Shown here: piece by piece, positions 37,653-46,523 of the stretch
Position numbering within the stretch: position 1 is the stretch's first letter
How the letters are laid out: each line of letters starts with the position of its first letter
DNA from: Bacillota bacterium
Lineage (GTDB): Bacteria > Bacillota > Clostridia > Lachnospirales > Lachnospiraceae
Direction: 5' to 3'
Length of the DNA: 64,000 nt
NCBI GenBank assembly: GCA_023436225.1
Contig: JAEZKA010000027.1
Coordinates: 18,677 to 82,676, forward strand
Translations under genes and position numbers: made by a program
The notes under the pieces: generated by a model
What the model saw: the letters and a program-made list of their open reading frames with translations, nothing else
What the model was told of the DNA's origin: nothing
The model's database searches: none

Positions 37653-37781
37653 AGAGGTTGCAAATCGCAAATCTCTCATAAATATCCAAATACTCATCCT
37701 TGTTATTACTATCTACATAATATAATATCCTACTTACAATTGCAATTAGTTCAAAAAGATGAAAAAAAAAATCATCTAATA

Positions 37782-37810
37782 TTGACAAATCATTTTAAAT
37801 AGTATACAAT
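37782..37810 (+). promoter_or_regulatory. Promoter of the glutathione peroxidase gene
   Basis: TTGACA (37782-37787), a 17-base spacer and TACAAT (37805-37810). It gives a leader of roughly 165 bases before the start codon, in which I see no known riboswitch. Confidence 0.7.
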
Positions 37811-37982
37811 TTAATTGTAAATAATATTTAAGTCAAAAGTGTGAGCCACATAGGTTTATATAAAGAAATGTGTGGGACCTTAGGCAAAAGCATCAATGGA
37901 ACTTTACCAAATTCTTAATAGAACATGACAGGAACAAATAAACCCAATAAAGCAGTAAGCAAGATGAGAAAGGAATGAGCAT

Positions 37983-38528
37983 ATGAGTATATATGATTTT
38001 AAAGCAGTAAATAAACATGGTGATGAGGTTGCATTATCCGAATATGAAGGAAAGGTTCTGTTAATTGTGAATACAGCTACTCAGTGTGGCTTCACCCCCC
38101 AGTATGATGACCTTCAAGACCTGTACGAGAGGTATTTAGAAGAAGGCTTTGTTATTCTTGATTTCCCCTGTAACCAGTTCGGTAATCAGGCTCCCGGAAC
38201 CGATGATGAGATCTATGCCTTCTGTGAGTCCAATTATGGTATCTCCTTCCCTACCTTCTCTAAGATTGAGGTAAACGGAGAGAATGCTCATCCGCTATTT
38301 AAGTATTTGACCAGCCAAAAAGGCTTTGCGGGCTTTGATAATTCTCATCCTATCGCTCCTCGATTAATTCCTAAGCTGGAAGCAGATGATCCTGACTATG
38401 CAAGTAAGCCCAGCATCAAATGGAACTTTACTAAATTCTTAATTGATCGCAAAGGAAATGTTGTCGAGCGCTTCGAGCCTACTACTGATTTGTTCCTAGT
38501 TGAGGACAAGATCAAAGAACTCCTTTGA
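37983..38528 (+). CDS. Glutathione peroxidase family protein (thiol peroxidase)
   Basis: A 181-aa peroxidase. The redox Cys is in NTATQCGFTPQYDDL, the conserved Gln in FPCNQFGNQAPGTDDE and the Trp/Asn in IKWNFTKFLIDRKG. Cys rather than selenocysteine is used. Bacterial members usually reduce peroxides with thioredoxin. GAAAGGA precedes the ATG. Likely part of the anaerobe's defence against oxygen. Confidence 0.93.
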   Translation: MSIYDFKAVNKHGDEVALSEYEGKVLLIVNTATQCGFTPQYDDLQDLYERYLEEGFVILDFPCNQFGNQAPGTDDEIYAFCESNYGISFPTFSKIEVNGENAHPLFKYLTSQKGFAGFDNSHPIAPRLIPKLEADDPDYASKPSIKWNFTKFLIDRKGNVVERFEPTTDLFLVEDKIKELL

Positions 38529-38567
38529 TCTGAAACAAAATTACTTCCCCTTACATTCTAATATATT

Positions 38568-38604
38568 GATAAAGCTGATTGAATTAAACTCAATCAGCTT
38601 TATC
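38568..38604 (+). terminator. Terminator of the glutathione peroxidase gene
   Basis: GATAAAGCTGATTGA pairs with TCAATCAGCTTTATC (7-base loop), followed by TTTTATAT. Confidence 0.9.
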
Positions 38605-38691
38605 TTTTATATATGACAAATAATCTGATAATGTTGTTCATTTATCAATTGACTACTAAATCCATCGCCATCTCACCTCTCCATATAATCA

Positions 38692-38741
38692 CAATAAGAC
38701 GACGAAGCTAATACGTTTGATTCAGCTTCGTCGTCTTATTG
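38692..38741. repeat. 18-bp perfect hairpin without T-run
   Basis: CAATAAGACGACGAAGCT (38692-38709) and its exact complement (38724-38741), loop of 14 bases. GCGGG follows, so it is not a normal terminator. Confidence 0.7.
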
Positions 38742-39091
38742 CGGGTAGCATCTGAATGCTATAATAATAAGAAGGTTGAGACAGAAATGTTGAAATTGAA
38801 AGTAGATACTTAGAAAAAGTTAGAATTGTCAGAATATCTTAGAAAAATGTCTTCATCCCATTATTATATTGCTTTATTAGTACTATTTCTTATGTGTGAC
38901 GCCCCTTATATTTCCATTGTAATATCAAAATATTGTAAAAGTCAACTATATTTTTCAAATTTATGTAAATTATCTAATTTTATTCTTGGGCATAAAGCAC
39001 TATGCATAAATTAATTTGTCGATAAATGTATTAGGTATTATTTACCACATTCAACTTTATGAATTAGCTAATCAATTCGTCTTTCTCTTGA
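38742..39091. other. Intergenic stretch with no supported gene
   Basis: AT-rich. The one open frame (38826-39014, 62 codons) has no ribosome site and a random-looking hydrophobic product. Confidence 0.5.
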
Positions 39092-39136
39092 ATAAAAAAC
39101 AGCTGCAAACAACTACCTAAGTAATCGATTGCAGCC
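39092..39136 (-). terminator. Terminator at the end of the Tad-like cluster
   Basis: GCTGCAA (39102-39108) pairs with TTGCAGC (39129-39135); on the minus strand a T-run follows. Confidence 0.6.
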
Positions 39137-39234
39137 GAATTTTAACAATACATCTTGCTTTTTCTTTCTCACCTCGCGTGTTCTTAAGAAGGTTTAGCCT
39201 TAATGCTATAACTAATATTGTTTATTCTGTTACT

Positions 39235-39477
39235 TCAAGACAATGATGAGTACGTATAGCAGATATTTATATTTTGATCATTCTCATCCTGTGTAAATTC
39301 TACCTGGATCGAATGCTCACTGCATATCTTACTAATGACATTTTGTATTACTACATTAAAGCTTTCGATCTCACTAGATATGTTATTCTTCATCACGGGA
39401 TCTTCTACCTTTCTATACTCTGTAAGCAGCTGAAAGTAGTCCAATACTACTTCTTTTAACTGGTTAGCATATACCAT
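39235..39477 (-). CDS. Hypothetical protein, 80 aa
   Basis: A small, probably cytoplasmic protein (MVYANQLKEVVLDYFQLLTE, then EIESFNVVIQNVISK and an acidic end). No family recognised. It overlaps the end of the preceding gene by 22 bases, so it is translated from the same mRNA and is the last gene of the pilus region. Confidence 0.6.
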   Translation of the reverse strand: MVYANQLKEVVLDYFQLLTEYRKVEDPVMKNNISSEIESFNVVIQNVISKICSEHSIQVEFTQDENDQNINICYTYSSLS

Positions 39478-39854
39478 TTTTTTTCATTTAGTGTATTGTA
39501 ATAATCTTCAGACGGCTGTTCAAATGAGTGAGCCGAATAATCGTTATATATCACTAGTATACTGCTAATTTCTTCGATTACCTGCCTCTTTACAAACCCT
39601 GCTTCCTGCTTGCTAACCGTTTGATATTCAAACTCATTTGTAATACCAATTCCGGGCGAAATAATAGAGCCAATAAATAGGAAAAGGCGGATAATAAGTA
39701 GAATGAATCCAGTCAAACCAACTCCAAAAACTGCTTTGTTCTTCATGGAGCTGGTCCCTCTTTGATACTTGTTGAGATTATTAAAATATTCTGGGTTTTC
39801 TTTCCTTATAGCCTTCATCTCTGATCGGAATTTTTTTTGCTCTTTGGTAAGCAT
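39456..39854 (-). CDS. Membrane protein of unknown function, 132 aa
   Basis: Basic N-terminal helix (KEQKKFRSEMKAIRKENPEY), then one membrane segment (AVFGVGLTGFILLIIRLFLF) and an outside domain. The topology suggests a structural or assembly part of the pilus cluster, but I know no family. It follows the 1276-aa gene after 55 bases, with GGGGGTATTTT before its ATG. Confidence 0.65.
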   Translation of the reverse strand: MLTKEQKKFRSEMKAIRKENPEYFNNLNKYQRGTSSMKNKAVFGVGLTGFILLIIRLFLFIGSIISPGIGITNEFEYQTVSKQEAGFVKRQVIEEISSILVIYNDYSAHSFEQPSEDYYNTLNEKKWYMLTS

Positions 39855-39909
39855 AAAATACCCCCTATACCAACCTAATATTTTTTTGGATTATATTTGG
39901 ATAGTGCTT

Positions 39910-42900
39910 CTAATATATCGCTCCAGAATTATAATCTTCATTAATTGATTTTGAGCTATAGTAGATTACAAAGTCCCCTGCATAGAATTGGAATTCTACA
40001 CCGTCTGAGCTCTTCTTGGTTTGTACCGGTCCTTCCTGAAGCCACATGCTGCAATTACCATTATCACGATAATTGGCAGCATTGATATAGCTTAGCCTGC
40101 GGCTTCCATCCTCTCCGATGGTTTCAATTGAGAAATTAACAATAATATAGCCATCTTTTTTCCAAAAGCTCTCACTGTAGTCTACGCCGTATTTATCTGC
40201 ATAATCCATGACATCAAAATCCTTTTCTACAACGTGGACCTTGTTAGGGATGTAATAATGACCGTACCAGCGTTGCATTCTCTCAAGCAGGTCGGTTTCC
40301 TTGATCCCATTAGCTTTCATTTCATCGAAGGAATCATATCCTGTTACGATATTCGTATATGAATTATTGATATAGGTACGGAAGGCCCAATTTAAGCGTA
40401 TTTCAGAAAAATTGAACATAGGAGAACTCTTTGCCGTAAATTGTTCAAACGTCATTCCCCTTAGCTTTGCTGTCTGTTTCAATTCAGCTTCCGGTATGCC
40501 CATATAGATATCCCCTGTTCTAACCGTCTTCAGATTAATCTGATCCAAGGAGCTACCAACCTTAACAAGATGTTTTGTCATGTTATTAATTGCTTCCGTA
40601 TAATATAGGTCCACTGGTATTCTGTTCTTTCCGTCCTTATCTACATAGTATAATTTCGGCTTTATTGTTACCTTACACTTATCGGAATACATATTACCTG
40701 TCGTATCCAGTAGAAATCGCACCAGGTAGCCTGTTTTTAGAATTCCCATGTTTTTGTAATAAGGATGACTTCCGTTCACTAGAGGGAAGGTATATTTCGT
40801 ATTTCTACCGGTATCCACTCCATACTGATTGTTGGTTCCGAGAGCATAGGTATAGGACCTATTCTTACTATAGGTTAATGATCCTGTTCCCGGAGTATAC
40901 TTGGAGAAGTCCTTCTTAAAATCCATAGAGTTTTTTACTCGAAAGACTTCTTCCCAGATGGGATAATCCGTAAGATCATATATGGTTAAACCGTAGATAC
41001 GTCCGGATACCTCAACATTTATTGTATTGGTTGCAACATAATTGGTAAGCTTCGTATTCGCATATTCCTCAGTCCGATTAATGAACGGTAATCCATTCAC
41101 TGCTATTGTTCGAAATTGTACCGTGTATACCCCTTCATTGACTGTCATAGGCAGGTAAAACCTTGGTGCTGTCCGTCCGATTGTTAGCCATGTATGCGAT
41201 TTAATAAACTTGTCATCGGTTCGATCATTTGCAACCCCCTTGTCCATGTATACATCGAAGGGAAATTTGACCTGGTTCATCAATACTCCATCATCCTCTG
41301 CGATATAAGATATGTTTGGGTCTCTTAAGCTTCTTGAAAAATCCCTTAAATAATACCCCTGCTTATAACTGTGATGTCCTGTATTCGAGATGGATACCAC
41401 AAAATCAGATAAGGTGGGATCCGGATCAAGTATGAGTTGATTACACCCTTCGGTCGGATTGATCAGCTGGCTATGCTTGTCATTATCATCCGTAATCGAG
41501 GGATTACATACGACAGGCGTATGGATTACTACTTTATTAATCCCATCAATACTGTACTGTGGATTCGCGGGCCTAGTTGGGTTAACCGTTGCAATCGCAG
41601 TGTAGGTTATCGTTCCTGAGGAAGCGTTGGTCCCATTCACCTTTGTTGTTTTGATGATATTATTAGGCTTATACAAGACATTATCATTAATAAAGGTCTC
41701 GCATTGTGGAACCCCGTTACGGTTAATATCTGGCGCAATCGTCTGTGCTATCGAATCACTCATGACCGTTGTTCCGTTAAAGGAGAGATAGTCACTTTTT
41801 ACACTGATATTGCCTGTCATATCCCAGGCTGCTCTTGTAAAATCCTCGCCTCCAAAAGATGGCATGGATGACCCTGTGGATGTGATGCTTTCTGAAGGAA
41901 GAGTTATTCCATTGTTGTATTCATTGGGAGGTAGTATGTGATAAGCTTCATCACTAGAATGTCTTACAGAAATTTGTGGTGGATGATAATAAGAATAATT
42001 AGGATTGATCGTAATTGATTCATTTGGTAAGGCATAGTTTCTAAGCACCGCGCTTCCTATCTTATAGCATTCGAAGTTCTGTATTTCCCAGTAGGCATAG
42101 GCTCTGGTAACCGTAATCGTCTGGCTTACGGTAACTGTCTCAGACACCGGCTTTGGTCCTCCGGCTGAAACAGGTGTAGCAGTCATCCAGGATAGATTAT
42201 AATTCTTTCTTACGGTGATCGGATAAGACCTTACCCCTGTCTTTTTTATAAAGCTAAATCCGACAAGATAATCTTTGGCTGTTACCCGTCCATATAAGCT
42301 CTCTGTCGTAGGAACACCTTGGACAGCAGTAAACTTTTCCTCTCCTCGGTTATCTGCTAGAATCACACCGGTATTCACTGGGGTTGTAAACTCCATCTGA
42401 TGAGAATCAGAGGGTGGTGGTGTAATATTCGGGGGAACAAAGACGTCCGGCTTTGGAGTCGGTGTGGGAATAGGAGAAGGAGCTGCTGTGGTTGCATAAA
42501 TCATATGAAAGACTGCGGTACTATCCTTTTTTGCATCAGGCATTATGTAGTCCTTGATATTCTCCTTGTTCTCAATATCCGTTGTAACCTTACTGCCCGC
42601 CTTATTCGTATATGTTAGCTTCCATTTCTTCTGATAGTTATATATGTTCTTAATCACCTTTGATGCAGTCGGTACCGTATAATTAAAGGCAGCTCCTCCA
42701 TAGGTGTCTCTCTCGCTTTGCAGGTCCTTAAGATGGGTACCGTCAGCAGTTTCAGCCACTACCTTCACCTTATAGGGGTCTCCCTGTTCCGGTTCGAATA
42801 TCATGTAGACGGTGAGAGTAGAATTAGCCTTGGCATTTGGCGCTTCAAAAGCTGGAATGGAAGACGTGAAATACTTACGTTCCTGCTCAACACCTTCTTC

Positions 42901-43740
42901 ATTTTTAAAACGATACATATAATGCTTATAGGTATATTTCTGATCATTAAGAACCAGCTTCTTATTCTCCGGCTCTAGTGTATATTCAAAATCCTCACCA
43001 TATATAACATACTTAGATTTTAGAGGATTGGTTATAGCCGCATTAAGACGATTTTTCGCACCACTAAGGGACTTTAGGTTAGTATCCACAGCGATAACCT
43101 CAATCTTATAGGTTGCTTCGGGCTTCAGTAAAAAGGTATAGTTGTAGTAACTATCAATAATATCCCTAGTGGCCGCACTCCAAGGTTCAGCTCTTAGGAA
43201 CTCCTGCTTACCCCATAACGGTGTATGAAGAGTAGCATCATTGAGATATGATTCAAAGACATTATGGACATATACCTTTGCCCCACCATTACTTCGAACA
43301 TATTCTCCGGTAATATCTAACTGTGCTGCTGTTTTTATAAAATCGCTGGTTTTGAAGGTGTATTCTACGTTCTTGTATCCCTCACCATCAATATCCAAAT
43401 CTCTTTGTTTATACAATAAAACTTCAGGTTGAATACTGGCATTACTTCCTTTGGTAAAATCAATAGCCGTATTATATTCCTCTTTAGTCATCCTATATCC
43501 GATGGTCCGATAACGGATTACTCCGTCTTTGGCCGGATTATGTCTTCCCTTTTGAATAATATAATCTATACCAATCTCAACCGTTTCCTGGTATTCTTTT
43601 GGTATAGCATCGATCCTATACTCCGATGCAGCAACAGCCTGCTTTGTCGGCAGGCTGTTCGTACAATAGAGTAGAAGGAAAACCATAATAACGATGGATG
43701 ATATTATACGGCTTATGATTTGTTCTGCTCTCTTCTTCAT
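39910..43740 (-). CDS. Large secreted surface protein, 1276 aa
   Basis: An N-terminal signal peptide (IISSIVIMVFLLLYCTNSLP, cut near KQAVAA-SEYRID) leads to a very long, Tyr- and Asn-rich extracellular protein. A Pro/Thr linker (APSPIPTPTPKPDVFVPPN) near residue 425 divides it into an N-terminal part and a long beta-rich part, which includes EVSGRIYGLTIYDLTDYP. No LPxTG motif or membrane tail is seen. It may be a pilus tip or wall-associated adhesin. Its start overlaps the stop of the SLH-like gene by one base, so the two are coupled. Confidence 0.75.
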   Translation of the reverse strand: MKKRAEQIISRIISSIVIMVFLLLYCTNSLPTKQAVAASEYRIDAIPKEYQETVEIGIDYIIQKGRHNPAKDGVIRYRTIGYRMTKEEYNTAIDFTKGSNASIQPEVLLYKQRDLDIDGEGYKNVEYTFKTSDFIKTAAQLDITGEYVRSNGGAKVYVHNVFESYLNDATLHTPLWGKQEFLRAEPWSAATRDIIDSYYNYTFLLKPEATYKIEVIAVDTNLKSLSGAKNRLNAAITNPLKSKYVIYGEDFEYTLEPENKKLVLNDQKYTYKHYMYRFKNEEGVEQERKYFTSSIPAFEAPNAKANSTLTVYMIFEPEQGDPYKVKVVAETADGTHLKDLQSERDTYGGAAFNYTVPTASKVIKNIYNYQKKWKLTYTNKAGSKVTTDIENKENIKDYIMPDAKKDSTAVFHMIYATTAAPSPIPTPTPKPDVFVPPNITPPPSDSHQMEFTTPVNTGVILADNRGEEKFTAVQGVPTTESLYGRVTAKDYLVGFSFIKKTGVRSYPITVRKNYNLSWMTATPVSAGGPKPVSETVTVSQTITVTRAYAYWEIQNFECYKIGSAVLRNYALPNESITINPNYSYYHPPQISVRHSSDEAYHILPPNEYNNGITLPSESITSTGSSMPSFGGEDFTRAAWDMTGNISVKSDYLSFNGTTVMSDSIAQTIAPDINRNGVPQCETFINDNVLYKPNNIIKTTKVNGTNASSGTITYTAIATVNPTRPANPQYSIDGINKVVIHTPVVCNPSITDDNDKHSQLINPTEGCNQLILDPDPTLSDFVVSISNTGHHSYKQGYYLRDFSRSLRDPNISYIAEDDGVLMNQVKFPFDVYMDKGVANDRTDDKFIKSHTWLTIGRTAPRFYLPMTVNEGVYTVQFRTIAVNGLPFINRTEEYANTKLTNYVATNTINVEVSGRIYGLTIYDLTDYPIWEEVFRVKNSMDFKKDFSKYTPGTGSLTYSKNRSYTYALGTNNQYGVDTGRNTKYTFPLVNGSHPYYKNMGILKTGYLVRFLLDTTGNMYSDKCKVTIKPKLYYVDKDGKNRIPVDLYYTEAINNMTKHLVKVGSSLDQINLKTVRTGDIYMGIPEAELKQTAKLRGMTFEQFTAKSSPMFNFSEIRLNWAFRTYINNSYTNIVTGYDSFDEMKANGIKETDLLERMQRWYGHYYIPNKVHVVEKDFDVMDYADKYGVDYSESFWKKDGYIIVNFSIETIGEDGSRRLSYINAANYRDNGNCSMWLQEGPVQTKKSSDGVEFQFYAGDFVIYYSSKSINEDYNSGAIY

Positions 43741-45011
43741 TACCTTGTCACCTTCTTACTCATATAGATTGCATCATTGAATTCCACTAAGGAACCACTT
43801 ATATCTGAATATCTGCTGATTTTTACCTCATAATACCCGTCCTGCCATAACCCAAACTGCTTTTGACGCATATTTACAAAGGTGGGGCTATAGAGAATGC
43901 TGTTATGTGCTTTTGTCTCATGAAGGGTATCCGCATTAATGTTTAATGGTACCTCCGTGGATACCACTCGGAATATTACATGTACTCTCAGATATAAGCC
44001 TTCAAAAAAATATAAGGAGGAAGGATCAATATCCACCTGCTTGCATTCCACGATGGTCTTATTCACCTTCATCTTCTTCACATACCTCTCCAGACTTGTT
44101 CTCCACATATTTTCTGCATAACGGAAGGCATCGTTGGTCTCTATCACCCGGTCAATCCAGCCATCATCGATGGTGCGATAATCCACATTTAATACATTGT
44201 TAAAATACACCTTAGCATCGTTAATCCACTTATCCATTCTCTCGGCGCGAATGGCAGCCATATCACCATAGAAGGTAATCTTGTTGACATCCACCGGTGC
44301 AGCATAATCCACTCCTTCAATCATTTCCACAATCTCATTATTCTCATATGTGGTGACACCTTCATAATAAAACTTCCAATCATAATATTCATTCGGAAAG
44401 CTTTCCAGGATATAAGGATATTTCTTTGCCATAACGGGTAGATTTTTGGTCCTTATCAACTGACCATCTGGACTGATCTTTGCTCGCTTGCTCTTATCCT
44501 TCAACATTGCGATACAGGATAAAGCACCCTCCTTAGTAATCTTTTTCGTAACCTTTAGCTCGCGATCTGTACAATAAGCTCCATTGGAGTATCCTTTCAT
44601 GAATCCCTTCAGGTAAGCCTTCGCCACATCAACTCTCTTAATTTCCACAACCTTACCGATATCGGAGATCCGCTTATCAATCGCTATCTGAATCAGCTCC
44701 GATGCAATCGGAGTACCGTTGAGATAATCGTCTGCGCGAGATAATAATACCAATGCATCACCACGGGTAATGGTCTTACTGTAGGAAGAAAATTCACCCT
44801 CTCGAATGATACCAACCTCTTTCAACCCCTCAGCATAGCTATCATTTACTGCCGCTACATTAATCTCATTTGCGATTTCCTTAGAATAATCTTCTACCGT
44901 TATGTAAATCTCAGCTGCCTCAGCTGTTTTTGCATTTGTATTCTGAAAGAATGCAATAAACATAGTTGATATAATAACAGTAGCCAACGCCTTCTTAAAT
45001 AATTCCATCAT
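43740..45011 (-). CDS. SLH-like secreted protein, 423 aa
   Basis: A signal peptide (ALATVIISTMFIAFFQNTNA) is followed by a region like divergent S-layer homology repeats: YAEGLKEVGIIREGEFSSYS, TITRGDALVLLSRADDYL, and KGFMKGYSNGAYCTDRELKV ending in a weak third copy. SLH repeats bind secondary wall polysaccharide. The C-terminal half is unfamiliar. It heads a two-to-four-gene operon with the 1276-aa protein; a 439-base gap upstream gives room for its own promoter. Confidence 0.65.
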   Translation of the reverse strand: MMELFKKALATVIISTMFIAFFQNTNAKTAEAAEIYITVEDYSKEIANEINVAAVNDSYAEGLKEVGIIREGEFSSYSKTITRGDALVLLSRADDYLNGTPIASELIQIAIDKRISDIGKVVEIKRVDVAKAYLKGFMKGYSNGAYCTDRELKVTKKITKEGALSCIAMLKDKSKRAKISPDGQLIRTKNLPVMAKKYPYILESFPNEYYDWKFYYEGVTTYENNEIVEMIEGVDYAAPVDVNKITFYGDMAAIRAERMDKWINDAKVYFNNVLNVDYRTIDDGWIDRVIETNDAFRYAENMWRTSLERYVKKMKVNKTIVECKQVDIDPSSLYFFEGLYLRVHVIFRVVSTEVPLNINADTLHETKAHNSILYSPTFVNMRQKQFGLWQDGYYEVKISRYSDISGSLVEFNDAIYMSKKVTR

Positions 45012-45450
45012 TCAAATACCCCCATAGATAAATTTGAATAGTAAATAAGTTATAAAGTAACAAGTCGATAATTTATAACATAGTTCTGTTCTATATGTGA
45101 TTTTTTTACAATATAATATAATTTCAGTATATCATCTACAATGTTTTCCATCAATCTTATATTGAAAAATATGTAAAATCAAATGAATGATAATGTACTT
45201 ATTAGAAACCTAGACTCATAAAGATTTAAGAGTTACAATAGTCGTTGTTTCTGATATCGAATAGCTATAATACCTAATATCTCATTACAAAGAAAAAGTA
45301 CAACAATTAACGTCACCATACTGTATCTATCTTCATTATCTTATTCATTATCTTATTCATTATCTTATTCATTATCAAATATGTATAATATAATACGAAA
45401 TAGTGCCATTACGTCTTAATCACAAGCTTGTAAGGTATTAGTATGTCCTC
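45012..45450. other. 439-base AT-rich gap with a 12-bp tandem repeat
   Basis: Three full copies of CTTATTCATTAT (45340-45375) after a partial one (45331-45339). No gene seen. The gap separates the structural Tad operon from the SLH/1276-aa genes and should contain the latter's promoter. Confidence 0.7.
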
Positions 45451-46504
45451 TCAAGGCATATAGTTCGGTGCATTAACACCGGATTCTTCATTACATATTT
45501 TGCAAGCATAGGCACCTTTCTTAACACAACTCTCTATGTCATATAGTGGCTCATCGAAAAGGATAAGTCCTCCATTCTCTAGCTCCGGACAATTATATCG
45601 ATGATATACATAATACCAGCCAATTTGCTCTAGGTAGAACAATCTATTTTTTGATATCTTGGTTCCGGAGGAAGCGATACGGTTATAGATCTCTCCCATC
45701 TGGTCACCATAAGGATATCCTTGGAATACAATAAACATACTTACATCATCCAGATACGGAGCCCATTCATTTTCTCTCATTACCGGCAATGAAAAATTAT
45801 AGGTGATTCCATATTGTTTGGCGATATGGTTATGATGACTTGTGTATAAAGCCATTGTAGCTTCAATGCTTTTAATGATGGCTTCCTTTCGTACTAATTC
45901 ATATTTCTCATCATTTAAAAGAATACTATTGGGATTGGAATTCCGAAATGCTAAATATTCATCTCTTGTCTGTATATCATGATAATCCATGCTATAGACA
46001 CTTTGGGCCGCCCCCCCCTCCAAGAGAATTCCTTTTATCGTAAAGTGTGACTACTTCACCCAGCGTAAAACCGTATATAAAATTCTCGTCTTCATAATAG
46101 TAGGGCAGTTTTTCAGTCCATCTTTTTGATATGTTCTTATAGCCATCATTATCCCGGTATTCATCCGAGTAAAAAATGTAATACCCATCCTCCATTGTAA
46201 TAGCTAAGACTGGGACATATTGATTTAGTTTTATAATGCCATCCTGATCATCTGTGACACCAAAAGAAGAATAGAGAGAAGAGAAAAAACTATTCGTTGC
46301 TGCTTCTTTATCAATAACTAATTTATTATTCTCGTCCGTCTGTACAAGACTTCTAACTCCATCATCCAGAGCTGTCTTAATCTTTCGGTCTATCTGCTCT
46401 CTGTTATTCGTTACAGCTTCCAGATTATCCGATTTGATATCAACAACCAAAAAGGTACAGAAGGCAATAACAACGAAAATAATAACATAGTTATGTATGC
46501 GCAC
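45451..46504 (-). pseudogene. Tad-cluster membrane-anchored protein, frameshifted at a G8 tract
   Basis: Two overlapping frames form one gene. The N-terminal part (45992-46504) starts MRIHNYVIIFVVIAFCTFLV, a single membrane anchor, and ends in LGGGGGPKCL. The C-terminal part (45451 to about 46010) continues as AAQSVYSMDYHDIQTRDEYL. The break is at a run of eight G on the minus strand (46011-46018). Seven G would give SLGGGAAQSVYSM in one frame and an intact protein of about 350 aa. It could be phase variation, a real mutation or a sequencing error. Function unknown, in the pilus operon. Confidence 0.8.
46011..46018. repeat. Homopolymer run of eight C (G8 on the coding strand)
   Basis: It sits exactly at the frameshift of the gene above. 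It is the one long G/C run I noticed in this AT-rich window. Confidence 0.85.
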
Positions 46505-46523
46505 CGTATTTCTCCTCTTCTAA

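Noticed and set aside
38692..38741. Reading the 18-bp hairpin as a terminator
   Set aside because: No T-run on either side, and another good terminator already ends the upstream gene.
38826..39014. 62-codon open frame
   Set aside because: No ribosome site, no recognisable product, strongly AT-rich sequence.
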